Position numbers and translations under genes: made by a program
The notes under the pieces: model-generated
The model's database searches: none
What the model saw: only the letters and a program-made list of their open reading frames with translations
Told to the model about the DNA's origin: nothing
NCBI GenBank assembly: GCA_025093555.1
Contig: JAIWNF010000019.1
Span: forward strand, 62,001 to 126,000
Length of the DNA: 64,000 nucleotides
Reading direction: 5' to 3'
Origin: Circinella umbellata
Taxonomy: Eukaryota > Mucoromycota > Mucoromycetes > Mucorales > Lichtheimiaceae
Part shown: one piece after another, positions 32,765 to 46,931 of the stretch
Position numbering within the stretch: position 1 is the stretch's first letter
Layout of the letters: each line of letters begins with the position of its first letter

Positions 32765-35700
32765 CTATTGTCATTTTTTGATATTTGATTTTGGTGATTA
32801 GAAAGTTAATCCAATTGTTTTCGTAAATTAATTTGTGAAAGCAGACTATTATTATACATTTGTGTATAAGAGAGAAACAAAAAAAAAAAGAGAATCCCGT
32901 CTTTGGCTTGAATGGAATCTATTGTGCTTTGATATTAGTTCTTGGTGGCTCTAATATTAAAAAACTTTTTTTGATTCATCTTCACATATTCATTTCCTTT
33001 GGGAATGTTTACCTTTATGATACAATCTTTGTTTCTTTCTTCTTGCATTGATTGAGCCGATTTACCTGTTGCTATTGTTTTTATTATTAAGACTCATAGT
33101 TGGTACTTTGGTGTGTATTATATTGGGTGATAATGGAACTATTCTGGTAAAAATAATTGCTAGTCTAGAAAAAAAAGGGAGCAATATTTATTATTCAGCT
33201 ATTTGATTGCGGTCAATAATTGGTTTCACAATTCGGCGTCTTTATCAACTTTTGATCAATCTTAAACGAAACTTGTAATTCTTTACTACTTGTTTTACTA
33301 TTGGAACCAAATTATGACCGCAACATTTTGATGGGATGAGCAAGATAGCAAGAATTCATGTGTGTATATGCTCTTACTTGGTGTGTACCTCCTTTAACCG
33401 ATTTTATATCTTATCTCATCATGGTGCTGATAAATCCTTTCAAACACTTTTAAATGGATTGTTCATTACTCAAGAAATACTATATTATCCATCAACACCT
33501 ACTTTGGAAATAAGGAGTTCATATACACACAAGAAACCAAATCCCACATTCAAGATATATTTGATAAACCATCATCAATTATTAATTTCATTGAAAAAAT
33601 CAAGTTTTATTATCCATCCGGTGAAAAAAACAATAACCAGTCAAGTAGCAAATCATTTGGTGTTGTATGAATCCGTGTTAGTCAAGAAAAACATACATTG
33701 ATCCATATGATGAAGTACATAAGTAACATCAAGAAGAATAAAGAAAAAAGTGGGCAGCTTGTTATTATGACACAAACCAGACGAGTGTCATGATAATATT
33801 CCATGCGGTAGACAGCAACAAACTGTGGGATTTGGTTTCGTTCTCTGGTATTACACCAGGTAAACAAATATAAATTATCATGGTGAACTATATATTATGG
33901 CGTATCCATTACGAACTAGTCAAGAAGGTGAACTATATTTATCAAGAAATACAACAAGAAATTTATTTGTTATCAAGATACTTGGTTTTTCTTTTTATTT
34001 TCGGTGTTGACAAGACTGGAATATGATTATTGACCCTACCAGAAGTATACTATTATTGCATATCAAGATGATCATTCACAAGCTATTTCAAGAGCAATAA
34101 TTCAAATAATCACTTCAAGAAGGTCATTATATATTTATTCTATTCACTGTTATTTTTGGATATGGAGGTATCACACACACATATACACACATACACACGT
34201 GGACGAATATGCACACACGCAAATTCATACCAACATACTCCAAAATAACAGTGGATGAATATTCCAGTCTTGTCTCGATCCAATGTCAATATACCCAAGA
34301 TTACTCTCTCTCATTCCAAAAAGAGAAAAGGTACGTTGTAAAATATTAATACTGAAAATTCAGTATTCTTAACAAATGTATGGTAACGTTATTATTTGTG
34401 TGTGTGATGATGATTGCCAAAAAAAAAGATACAAAAAAAAAGATACAAAAAAAAAAGATACAAAAAAAAAGATACAAAAAAAAAAGATACAAAAAAAAAA
34501 GATACAAAAAAAAAAGATACAAAAAAAAAAGATACAAAAAAAAAGATACAAAAAAAAAAGATACAAAAAAAAAAGATACAAAAAAAAAGATACAAAAAAA
34601 AAAGATATATAAAAAAATACTATTAACTTTTATTATTACTATTCAAAAGTTCCCTCGTACCCTTTATCACTCATTCTTCACACAAAAACACAAACATATG
34701 ATATCACAAAGCTAATCCAAAATTACCAGCCAACAAGAGAAACAAAAGAGTTCGCGGTTATATATATATATAAATATGTTATATCAATGGATATCTTTTG
34801 AAAAGACAAAAATACATTAGGTCAAGGATTAAACAAAAAAAAACAGAAAAAAAAAACTCAAGATTCAGTACTACAATCAAGACCAAAGATGTCGAATCAA
34901 ACAAAAAAAAAGGATCAATCCATTAACTACAACAACCTCAAAAACAAGAATGAATACACAAGATCAAATCGACTTGAAAACCAATCAACAATATCATCAC
35001 TGTCGGTGAATACAAATATAATTCCACTTGAGCAACAAAATCAATACATAATATGACTTAAAGTCGTATACAGTATAAAGAGGAATAATCACACAAGTAT
35101 ATTAAATACTATCATACAAAATTAGTTTCGACAGCTTCTGTTGTCAAGAGCAACAATAACGAAAAAGAACAATCATATCCTCTAACAACAGTTATTTTAT
35201 CGGGTAAAAGTCAAACAAATATCAATATCAATCATCGACAACAAAAGATCATCCATTGATATACGGATCATCAATATCAACAGCGGCTCTTTTGTTCTCT
35301 CTCTTTCACACACATCATTCTATTATTATAATCAAAACAACAACAGCAACAACAACCTTATTATACACTAATATTATTTTATATACAAAAAAAAAAACAG
35401 AAAGCATGATTCATCACATACACTAATAATGAAATTACTAATAACATTGATTAGATTACTTGGATAATAGGTGTTTTTTATTTTACGGTCGTACAGTCAT
35501 ATACATTTATATAATCCCCTTTTTTACCTTATTTAATTACAATCCTTTATATTTATTACGTATACTGTAAATATATATCATTCGTTAGTTAATTATAATA
35601 ATAAAACATTGGGTATATTGACTATTTTTATATACATTCTTTTTGTTGCACTGTAACATATATCTAAACTTGGATTATGGTCTACGTAAAAGATAGAGCG

Positions 35701-36487
35701 GGTAAAAAAATAGAATGTCTCATACAAAAGTCTTGCGACAAGGATATAACTTAGCAAAAAAAACCTCATCCAGTATAAAGCAAGGAATGATTGAAATAAT
35801 AATTATATACGTAGTACCTTATTAACAATTATACAACTGCTGTATTTCTTTTATTAATTACACGTACTTTTCCAATTAAGTTACTCTTTTTATAATTATC
35901 TCTTCAAGTAAATAAAAAATTAGATATGAATAAAAAAAACTTTCCTCACCCTTTTGTTTAACTTTGTCAAGTTATTTTAGATAAGGTATTATATATTATA
36001 AAAGACTCCTCCCCTCCCCCCCTGGATCAGTAACATGAAGTTTTTACCTGAAACAAAAAGTTAAAAATAGATCCATTCCAATTTTTTTTTTACACTTTTA
36101 ATAATTATGAATGCACAGACTTGGAGATAGATGATGTATCATGATTACATCTTAAGAACAACAACTATATCAAATGACGCCATGATTCATACATTTCAAT
36201 AAAAAAAAGGTCCCTCGCAACCCCCCCCACCCCTTTTTTTACTCGTTTGTCACGCGATGGAAAAGCGGAAGCGGAGGAGAGGAACTAAAAAAGGTTGTGT
36301 TTCCATGGTTACGCCTTGTGGCACATAACCGATCTGCATAGTATTTCCATTGTTATGCTTTTACGACAAAAACATCCATCCATTTGTGGACATGTGAGCT
36401 AAACAAGCCAAGAAAAAAAAGCCTTTCTTGTTACAAGTTTTTTTTTTCTTCTTTTTCTCGTTTTTTGACCTTCAGGTGATTACACAA
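32765..36487. other. Long AT-rich spacer with CAAGA-rich stretch
   Basis: No gene is supported over 3.7 kb before phospholipase D1. The frame at 33336-33701 (121 codons) has no domain and low complexity. From about 33,600 to 35,300 the plus strand is poor in G and T and rich in ATCAAGA-like words. CA runs lie near 34170-34220. The last 250 bp before 36488 contain C-tracts, poly-T runs and a CTT-rich leader that probably belong to the phospholipase promoter. Confidence 0.45.
34420..34610 (+). repeat. Minisatellite (GATAC plus A8-A10), about 12 units
   Basis: About twelve tandem copies of GATAC followed by eight to ten A residues, period 14-15, closing with GATATATA. Long frames in all phases here (Lys-rich on plus, Phe-rich on minus) are products of the repeat and not genes. 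Confidence 0.97.
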
Positions 36488-39400
36488 ATGTCAAATCCTA
36501 TTGCAGACAATGTTGAATATTTTATACAGAGCGAACAAACCACCATCACCAATAATAATACTATTGCTACCAGTAGTACTCAAAACAGTAATAAGAATAA
36601 TAATAGTAATTTTCATCGACATTCTTATCATACTTTATTACGTCAACAACAAGAAGAACAATCACGGTTACAACAGCAAATGAATGGGGCTCCTAATGGA
36701 ATTAGTCAACAAGTAGAAGAAGAATCACTTCTCCATTCCATTTTTAGACGCATGTCAGTGAATATGACTCGACATGAACAAGGCAATAATAGTAACGATG
36801 CTACAATAACAGAAGAACTTTCAACTCCACAAGAACAAGATCAATTATCTCCCATGTTTACACAATATCATTATGATATTGAAGCATTAAGACAATCACA
36901 GAAAAAAAATTTATTACCAACAATGTTAGGAGAAGATGATAATTTACCATCGATGGAGGAAATAAGTAAAGAAAATGCTAGAATAGCTCATTTAGCAGAA
37001 AAAAAAAGTAACTATTTTGAACATCCATTTGAATTTACAAGTTTGGGTATTCCTTGGGAACATTATTTTCATCAAGAACCACCGCAGCAACAACGAAATA
37101 ATACAGAAGGTAGCTTTTTCTTTTCTTTTTTGTTTGAATATTATATTTTATATGTTTTAGATATTGACTATAATAAGTTATTTCAAAGGTGTCAACGACG
37201 CCATTACTAATCGATGGACGTCCTATTTCAAAGGTTTTTATATATCACGTTCTTCTCTTTTCCACACTATATATATATGTATACGTATCTACTTGCTAAT
37301 ATGACCTGTTTTTCTTTCTGTAATAATAATAGCCATACGACATATTTGATTCTTTGGAGGTAAGTCATCTATACAAATAATGAGATTTTACTACATCTTG
37401 TCTTTCTCTAAAGAAATATACTATAAAAAACCATTATATAAATTAGGTAAATATTGCAGACTTGGATGAAAGTGGTACACTTTATATTATTCGTCTTCAA
37501 TACGGTGATATTCGATGGTCGGTGACACGTAGCATTTCTGAATTTTATGATTTGTGGGTCATGCTCAAATTTCGATCCACGATTGATTCACCCCCTTCAT
37601 TTCCAAGTAAACTTCAAAATTTAGCGAATGCGATAGCTATACGTCGAGCACCCAACAATGGAGGATTAGGATTTGGCATACATGAGCAACAACATAATAA
37701 CTTTATGATTCATTTTAGTAACCATGATGATTATACACGTGGGGAAAAAAGAAAATTGGAACTCATACAATATCTTCAAGAATTAGTTTATAAATCAAAA
37801 TATTGTCAAGATTTATCTGGATTATCAGACTTGTGTGAATTTTTGGAAATTAGTGGAATTAGTATCGTTCGAGATATGGGAAGGAAAGGAAAAGAAGGCT
37901 ATTTGGAACTAAAAGCAATCACTCGTTCTAAATCTATGATGCGATCCATACGACGCAATGGATGGGTCAAATTATGGTTTATATTACGTGAATCGTTAAG
38001 TATCGTTTGATTTATCTTTATTTTAGTAAAAAAGAACCTAGTATTTATTATTGTGATTCCTATTTTGTTAGATATGTGGCCATTTGTAAAGATACGGCTT
38101 CTTTAACACCCACAGATGTCATGTTATTTGAAAAAGATTTTTCAATAGAAATTGAAGAAAGAAAGCATTTTTCAAATTATTCCCTTGTTACATTACGTGA
38201 TTCACAACGAAAAATGCAAATTAGAGTCCAAAAAGGATCAGAGGAATGGTTATGGTATTTCCACAAAATAAAAGAAAACAATCCTTGGTTTGTTCAAAAT
38301 AGATATGCTTCTTATGCTCCAAAGCGTAAAAATGTAAAAGTAAAATGGTTTGTTGATGGACATGGTAAGTGTAGAAAAAGATATCACTATTATTATTAAT
38401 ATTATAATTAATGCATATAACATTATTACTATATAAAGATTATTTTGAAGCTGTAGCTGAAGCAATTCTATCAGCAAAATCAGATATATTTATTGAAGAT
38501 TGGTGGCTAGTATGTATCTTTGTTTAATTATCTACTATAATCCATGTTCTTATTACTCATTCTATTTATTTATTATATATATAAAAAACTAGTCTCCTCA
38601 ATTGGTAAATAATTATATACAAAAAAAAAAGCAAATACATTTTAACATGCTTAAAATCAATAACATTAAACGTTTTTTTTTAATTCTACAAGTATTTACG
38701 AAGACCACCTAAAGGAAATATAGATTATCGAATCGACCGATTATTAAAACGAAAAGCTACTTTAGATAATGTTAAAGTATATGTCGTTATTTATAAATCC
38801 GTGAATAGAGCAGTACCTTTAGATTCTCAACATACAAAACATTGGCTCCAAGGTGTTCATCCAAATATTATTGGTAAGTTGTTTTAAATTCTTCTGTTTT
38901 TTTTTTTCAACTAGATTAATGTTCTTCTCTTCACCACTTTTTTTGGAAATAGTATTACGTCATGCAAATCGTACAATTTCACCACTTTGGGCACATCATG
39001 AAGTAAAAAGTTGTTTGTTTTCTTATGCATAAATACACACAAACACATATTTATTTATTTATTTTGAACTTTTTAATAGAAAATCCTAGTAATTGATCAA
39101 CGACTCGCATTTGTTGGTGGATTAGATTTATGTTTTGGGTTTGTTTACTTTTTTTTTCCTCCAAACCTGTTATTCACTTTTGAATAAACACAAACAACAA
39201 GTTGACAATAGAGTTTTTTTAATATCATGACTACCTTTTATATAGACGTTATGATACACATAATCATGAATTGACTGATTATGCATCCGATGATGATACT
39301 TCTCCTGAAATATTTCCAGGTCAAGATTACTCTAATCCAAGAATTCAAGATTTTATAAACGGTAAAAAAAAAAAATTCCATATAAATATTGACATTTCTC

Positions 39401-42062
39401 TCTCTTTTTTTTTAATTTAATATTCTCTTTATATTTATTTTTATATATATAATTAGTAAGCGATTATAGATTAAATACTGTAAATAAAAGAAGAATTGCT
39501 AGGATGCCATGGCATGATATTCACACTGGCATGGTAACAGGAAAAAAAAAGAGTGCATTATTACTTTATTATTCGATATGTATTTGTATATATACTCACA
39601 AAAAAATTCTATTAGGTAGGACTTCCTGCAAGAGATATTGCAAGACATTTTATACAAAGATGGAATTTTATTAAAAGAAGAGATGCAAAAGATCGATCCG
39701 ATATTCCTTATTTATTACCAAAAGGAGATGAAATTTCACCTAGTGATATAAAAAAGTTTAATGGTACATGTGAAGTGCAAATCATTCGAAGTGTTTCACC
39801 ATGGAGTATGGGAACTCAACGTGAAGTAAGATTTTATTTTTAATTGATGTAGATATATGTGTGTAAAAATAACAGGTAAAAAAAGTATTAACACTATTAT
39901 TATAATACTAATCTTTTAGTATTCCATTTATAATGCTTATATGGAATGTATTAGTAAGGCACAACATTATATTTATATTGAAAATCAGTTTTTTAGTAAG
40001 TTTTTCTTTCTTATATTAACTTTACGTACTATTTTAATATTATTCTTATGTAACAAATAATGATATATCTCTATTGAATAGTTACAACCACTAATGGGAA
40101 AGATAAATTAATTCACAACAATATTGGTGAGGTATGTTGATAAAAGATTTTAGAGACAACTCGTTTCTTTTTTTGTTGAAAAGTTTCATCTTTTTTAAAG
40201 GTAATTGTAAACCGGATTATACGTGCACATAAAGAAAAACAAAAGTTTCGTGTTATCATTGTTATTCCTACTGCCCCGGGATTTGAAGGTGATTTTGCAA
40301 ATCCGGATATAAGATCCATGACATTAAGGTATTACTATTATCATTAGTATTATACACATTCAGAATGTCAAATTAAATAATAAGTAATGTTTTGCTTTGT
40401 TTAGATCAGTAGCCCATTATCAATACATGTCGATTTCCCGTGGTGGTCATTCTGTCCTTGAAAAATTAAAACAAGCTGGAATTCCAATTGAAGAATATAT
40501 TGGATTTTATAGTTTAAGAAATTGGGGAAAAATTAAATCGACACCTAACACAGCAACACCGACACCTTTATCAAGTAGTATTATTAATGTAAAAGAAGAT
40601 GGATCCCCTCCTGATTCTGCAACTACTGTGACGGGTCGAAATTCACTAGATAATAGTAATATGATGAGTAATGGAAGTCATCTTGGTAGATCCAATAGTA
40701 TTAAACGTACTAATAGTATGAATAATAATAAAAATAAAAAACAATCAAGAGGATTATCCGTCATGTCAATCAAAAATACAAGTAATAGTAGTAGAATTGG
40801 AGCAACATCATCAACAACAACAATTGAAGAACCTAATGTACCACCACAACAGCAACAACGTCGATCTACAAAAGTAGAATATGACGATGATAGAATGGAA
40901 TATGTTACAGAACAAGTTTATATCCATTCAAAATTAATGATTGTAGACGATAAGACAGTTATTTGTGGTTCAGGTAAAGATAATAATAATAACATTTAAT
41001 AGAGAATTTTATTTATTTATAACATATTTATTTATTTCTTAGCCAATATAAATGATAGGTAAATACATAAATCAAATGAATATCACAAAAAAAAAACCCT
41101 CTAAATAACGCCTTATTTTTTCTAGATCTCAATTAGGTGGTCGTGATTCTGAGATTGCTACTATAATAGAAGATCGATTACTTGTCGATTCTCGTATGAA
41201 TGGATTACCGGTAATTCTTTTATTATACATAAATATGAAGATAAATTGATACAGAACAACGATAAACAACAACTTGTTTTATATATATATATATTCCCCT
41301 AAAACGTATTCAAATTCTATAGTATCAAGCATCCAAATTTGCATTAACTTTAAGAATGCAGCTTTTTAAGGAGCATTTAGGAATTCTTAATTCTGGTCAT
41401 GATAAAAAATATCAAGATTCTTTGGTTATGGATCCATTACATGATGGGTTTTATTATAATGTATGGACAAAGACGGCACAAGATAATACTAAAATATATC
41501 GTGATATATTTCATTGTGTTCCAGATGATACTAGTAAGTTTTTATTTGATTTGTTGGGCGATCTTTTATATATATATAATATATATTTAGCCACAGATAA
41601 TAATTATTCTTCCCAAGGCCTTCCCCACCCCTCCTGTTTACCTTTTCTCCCGCCCCCTTTCTTCTTCTTCTTATCTTACTTCTCCCCCACCCCCCTTATT
41701 CTCATCGTTATCGTTCACTATCCCTTACTGACACACCCATCCCCTTTTTATCTTTAATCACGTTATTACTGTTGTTTACTACTTTATTTTTCATAATTAG
41801 AAAAGAAATATAATCTAACCAATATATATATATATATATATATATAATAGTATCCACATTTGAAGCACATCGACAGGTTGCTGAAACAATAAAATCACCA
41901 GGACATGTTGCAGACCCAGCACAAAAGAGTGAAGAACATATCAAGACTGAACTAAATAAAATTCGAGGACATTTAGTTACTTTTCCTACTGAATATTTAA
42001 ATCGTGAAAAAGTTAAAAATAGTTTAGTACAAGAATTATTTCCTTCTGTTTTATTTACTTGA
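36488..42062 (+). CDS. SPO14: Phospholipase D1 (PX-PH-HKD type)
   Basis: I can join 21 exons (36488-37109, 37178-37233, 37333-37359, 37447-37994, 38027-38364, 38439-38509, 38593-38604, 38693-38873, 38953-39002, 39080-39138, 39246-39361, 39457-39533, 39616-39825, 39920-39995, 40082-40131, 40201-40328, 40405-40973, 41043-41058, 41126-41210, 41323-41533, 41851-42062) into 1237 residues. It cleaves phosphatidylcholine to phosphatidic acid and choline. After a disordered Asn/Gln-rich head come a PX domain (about 240-380), a PH domain (about 390-520) and two HKD sites: H634-x-K636-x4-D641, split by an intron, and H1048-x-K1050-x4-D1055 followed by GSANINDRSQLGGRDSE. A Ser/Asn-rich insert lies between 920 and 1035. 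Exon 18 is only 16 nt and exon 7 only 12 nt, yet both encode conserved residues. The donor after 37994 (GTTAAG) and the acceptor before 37178 are weak. Confidence 0.95.
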
Positions 42063-42830
42063 AACCTACCCCCCTCTCTCCCCCAAAAATCTTATTGTAT
42101 GACATCAAAACCAAACCATCCATAATTATTTATTTCTTAAAGAAAAACTTGTATTATGAAAAGAATATACATATAAATATATAAAATAGATGATACGCAT
42201 ATGATATTACATGAAGAAGAAAAAAAAAAGTTGGATTATTATAAAAAGTTATAGTTACTAGACAGATAAAAGAATTTTTACTCCTTGAAATTGTCTTTTC
42301 TTAAATGTGAAAAGTAACAATGAAATTTTCAAAAGTGGTATAAATATAAAAATATAAGAAAAAAAAATAAACTTACCCTCTTTCTTTCTTTTTTATTTTA
42401 TTTTATAACAAGGGGATCTAAAATAATAAGAATTCTTATTTTCTTATTATAACTCCCGAGACCGTTGTTCAATTCACAGCAATAAAGAATATATACATAC
42501 ATATTCAGTGCTCCAAAAAAATTTTTTTTTTTTTATTGCTAGGCCTTTCAAAAGGGAATAATCGATAAAACGAAAAGGGAAAATTCCAATTGAAACAAGC
42601 CCGATTTTTATAAAGTAATTCATTCAAACAATAAAAAAAAAGAGACTAAATAAAAGAACTTGACACCAAAAAAAAAAAAAAGAACTAAACCCTCTCTCTT
42701 TTTTCCACTTTTAACAACTTTTATAAGGACTTTTTTTCTCTCTCTCTCCCAACTATTAATTCCCTCTCCCTTCCTCCCTTTCCCTCTCTCTCGCTCCCCT
42801 CTCCCTCTCTCTTTTATTTTCCCAAACACA
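42063..42830. promoter_or_regulatory. HMG-CoA reductase upstream region with CT-rich leader
   Basis: This stretch holds the 3' flank of phospholipase D1 and the promoter of the reductase. From about 42690 to 42815 the plus strand is almost pure C and T (TCTCTCTCTCTCCC, CCCTCTCCCTCTCTC) and ends 15 bp before the ATG. Such tracts before the start are common in fungal genes and often mark the transcription start. I see no certain sterol-response element. Confidence 0.55.
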
Positions 42831-45800
42831 ATGACACGTCAACAACTACAACAACAATTGAATAGTACGGCATTGAAATCAGTGTCAACGTTAATTGGAA
42901 AAGGGATTCACCATGCAAGCAAGATCGCTATTCGAAACCCTATTGAAATAATTGTAGCAACACTTTTATTAGCTTCCTTTGGATATTTTACCCTGTACAA
43001 CGTAGCTCGTTCTTCTGAGATTTTTTCTGATGCAAGTTATACACGATTATACCCAACCACTGTTTATTCAACCTATCCACATAAAAATGGATTTACACCT
43101 ATTATAAACAAACAACAACAACAAGGAGGAGATGATAACATGGAATTGACATCATTTATTACTACTACTACTATTCCAAAGAATGCACTAAAATTATATT
43201 TGAAACAGATTACAGTGTCCGACGACACGGAACGCGGTGTACAAAATGTCAATGCCTTGGCATCTATTTTACAATTTCAACAAACAATTGAGAATACTAT
43301 CTATGTACCCGAAGGAAATGAGAATCACAAGAAATTCTCATATCAAAATGGATTGTGTTACAAAACAAATGACAAGACATGTTTTGTTCAATCCCCTTTG
43401 ACATTGTGGGAAAATGATATCGATCGATTAAAACAAGATAATGATATTCCATTGACTATTATGCAAGCCAATAATAATAGTAATCAATGGTTCATGGACA
43501 CTACATCATCATCTACTGTTACTTTATCTTATGTTGTCAATGCAACTGGTTCTATGCGTCGTACATTAGCAAGTCAATGGGCTCATCAAGTTGAAAATTT
43601 ATCTCCTACAAGAGATATTGTATCTCATGCGAATCGTAATGAAGGAGAACATGTATTTGCTTGGTTATTTATTATTAGTCGTCATGTTGTTTTTAGACTC
43701 AAGGAACTTATTGATGTAAGTCTCATTGTTTAAATAGTAGTGAATAATAACACCCTCCTCCCATACTCACTGTTAAATATTCACTCGTTTTTTTTAGATG
43801 GCTGATACTGTAGATATTTTAGTTATTCTTATTGGATATGTTATGATGATGGCTACTTTTATTTCATTATTTATTAATATGCGAAGAATGGGTTCACGAT
43901 ATACTCTTGGTAAGAATACTATCTTAATTAAACACAAAAACCTGGTTATTCCCCCATGGGATATTAATCACAAACGCTTTTTTTTTTTCAAAAAATTATT
44001 TTAGCAACGGCTGTTTTTCTTAATGGATTATTCTCTTTTATTCTTGCTGTTTTAACTGTTCATACTTTAGGTGTGCAACCTTCTCCTATTATTTTGGCGT
44101 AAGTTTTTAGTTTTTTTATAATATTTACATTGGGATTACAACACCACAAACATAAACAAAAAAAAAAAAACAAAACTGACATAATTTTTTTTTTGGGGGG
44201 GGGGTTGATGATGTTTGCATTATTCTTATTTTTTTTTGGCTAATTTAGTGAAGCTATACCATTTTTGGTTGTTACGATTGGGTTTGAACGGCCTTTTAAA
44301 CTTACCAAACGTGTATTAGAATATAGTAAAGAAACACCATTGACACGCCAAGATGTTCGTGAAACCATTAGTCGTGCCATAGACTCCGTCGCATTATCCA
44401 TTGCCCGTGATTGTGTTATTGAAATTATGGTACTTACTTTAGGTGCCAAATCAACTATTACTGGATTACGTGAATTTTGTTTCCTTTCAGCCATTTTACT
44501 TGCATATGATGTTGTGTTTTTGTTTACATGGTATACATCTGTACTTGCTCTCAAGCTTGAGGTTGGTTTTTATTTATTTATTTGTATAATTTTAATTTTG
44601 GGTTTATATACAAAAGAAAAACTCACACACACACAACACCTCTCTATATTATGTATCTCTAGTTAACACGTATTCGAGAACTTAGTTCCCCAACATCATC
44701 ATCATCTTCTTCTTCTACTACCAACAAGAATGAAAAGAATAGTATAAATGATAAAAACAAGACATTGAAAAAACCATCTAATATGAGTTTCATTCGACGA
44801 ACCGTTGTAAAAGCACTTAGTGATGATCAAAATTCTTCTCCTCGTGATATTCAAAAATCGGATGCCCCATTTATCGGTAGACTTAAACTAGTTATGGTAA
44901 GTAAAAAATCATTTATTTATTTGTTTATATAATTGACAGGTTTCTTCGTAACTCACATGACCTCATCTTGTTTCTTTTTAGATTGTGGCATTTGTTGCTA
45001 TGCATTTATTTGAATTCTGTACAGCATTTCAATCAGGACCTCAAGTAGATGTAACTCAACCTCAAGTGGCTCAAGTACTTGATAATATTTTAAATCAGCA
45101 TCTTGTATCGGATTACAGTCAATCACCTTTAGTCGTTGAAGTGTTTTCTCCTTTATTATTTCATTTACGATCCCCTAGTACAACAAGGTTCCTACCTGAA
45201 TCCATCACAAGACCTTTTGAAGCTTTGACTGAAATCTATGCTGTTTTTATTCAACATCCAGTCATTAGTCAATGGTTAACAATTGCTCTTGTCGTTTCTT
45301 TGTTCCTGAATACTTATTTATTCAATGTGGCCAAACAATCAAAACAAGTCACTACTACTTCTACTACTAACACAGTTCAGTTACCTGTACCTCAAGAAAA
45401 GCAACAAGTAATGAAAAAGAAATCAACCATCATGACCCATACATCCGATCATGTACGAAGTGTAGAGGAATGTTTATCATTCATTAAGACACCCGAACAA
45501 CTCAATAATGAAGAAGTCATTGCATTAGTTCAAGCTGGAAAAATGGCACCTTATGCACTTGAAAAAGTATTAGGTGATTTTGAACGTGCGGTTACTATTC
45601 GTCGTGCTTTAATTTCTCGTGCATCTTATACCCAAACATTAGAAACTAGTTTATTACCATTGGAAAATTATCATTATGATAAGGTGCTGGGCGCCTGTTG
45701 TGAAAATGTTATTGGATATATGCCTATTCCATTAGGTGTTGCAGGTAAAACATTCATATATATATATATATATAGAGGGTTTTAGAGAGATGTGTTTCAC

Positions 45801-46931
45801 CTGTGTGTGTGTGTGTGTGTGTGTATTGGGGATTTTTTGATATATAATATTGAAAAAAAAAATTAACTCATATATATAAAAAAATGTTTTTATTTTATTT
45901 TAGGTCCAATGAATATTGATGGACTTGATACACATATCCCCATGGCAACTACAGAAGGTTGTTTAGTTGCATCCACTGCTCGTGGTTGTAAAGCGATTAA
46001 TGCCGGTGGTGGTGCAACAACTATTGTGACAGCGGATGCAATGACGCGTGGACCTTGTCTCAATTTCCCAAGTATTATTCGTGCAGGTGAATGTAAACGA
46101 TGGGTTGAACAAGAAGGTGAAAAAATCATTACAGAAGCGTTCAATTCCACCTCTCGATTTGCTCGATTACGTAAAATGAAAGTTGCATTAGCGGGTCGTC
46201 TTGTTTTTATTCGTTTTTCTACTACCACAGGGGATGCCATGGGTATGAATATGATTTCCAAAGGATGTGAAAAATCACTTTCGGTCTTATCCGACTATTT
46301 CCCTGACATGCAAATCATTTCATTATCAGGCAATTACTGTACTGATAAAAAACCGGCTGCTATCAATTGGATTGAAGGACGTGGTAAATCTATTGTTTCC
46401 GAAGCTGTGATTCCTGGAGCTGTTGTTGAAAAAGTATTAAAAACAACTGTACGTGCTATTTGTGAACTCAATGTCAACAAGAATTTAATTGGATCTGCTA
46501 TGGCAGGATCTGTGGGTGGATTCAATGCACACGCGGCCAATATTTTGACAGCTATTTATTTGGCTGCAGGGCAAGATCCTGCTCAAAATGTAGAAAGTAG
46601 TAACTGTATGACATTGATGACGGCAGTGAATGATGGACAAGATTTACATATTTCATGTACTATGCCTAGTATTGAAGTGGGTACAGTAGGAGGTGGTACT
46701 ACTTTACCTCCTCAACAAGCTGTATTAGATATGCTTGGTGTAAGAGGACCTCATCCTACATCACCAGGGGATAATTCCAGACGATTAGCACGTATCATTT
46801 GTGCTTCTGTCATGGCAGGTGAATTATCATTATGTGCTGCATTGGCTGCTGGTCATCTTGTTAAGGCACATATGGCACATAATCGAAATACTACTACTCA
46901 ACCTCAAGTAGGTAGCTGTATTAAATCATAA
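42831..46931 (+). CDS. HMG1: HMG-CoA reductase (sterol-sensing type)
   Basis: Seven exons (42831-43715, 43798-43909, 44005-44098, 44249-44561, 44663-44896, 44982-45744, 45904-46931) give 1142 residues. It reduces HMG-CoA to mevalonate with NADPH, the committed step of sterol and isoprenoid synthesis, in the ER membrane. A first helix lies at about 41-63, a luminal stretch follows, and exons 2-5 encode a sterol-sensing domain of several helices ([30 protein letters not shown]). The catalytic part starts near 690: [23 protein letters not shown] with E818, [11 protein letters not shown] (908-917), [12 protein letters not shown] with the lysine near 949, GTVGGGT, and KAHMAHN with the His near the end. 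Each is where the family needs it. Sterol-regulated turnover is plausible but not shown. Confidence 0.97.

Noticed and set aside
33336..33701. Plus-strand frame of 121 codons
   Set aside because: Open but low complexity, no domain, no leader or splice evidence. I left it as spacer.
34420..34610. CRISPR-like regular array
   Set aside because: Units are only 14-15 bp with no unique spacers, and the host is a fungus. It is a simple minisatellite.
34346..34715. Lys-rich and Phe-rich frames of 60-110 codons
   Set aside because: They come wholly from the GATAC-A9 minisatellite, which is open in every phase because it has few stops.
36428..36487. Earlier in-frame ATG for phospholipase D1
   Set aside because: The extra 20 codons are poly-Phe from a poly-T leader, so the ATG at 36488 was preferred.
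42690..42830. Upstream in-frame extension of HMG-CoA reductase from the ATG at 42660
   Set aside because: The extension is only the translation of the CT-rich leader (Leu/Ser/Pro/Phe repeats). The ATG at 42831 begins the family-like sequence.
44240..44554. Minus-strand frame over HMG-CoA reductase exon 4
   Set aside because: Shadow of the conserved sense exon.
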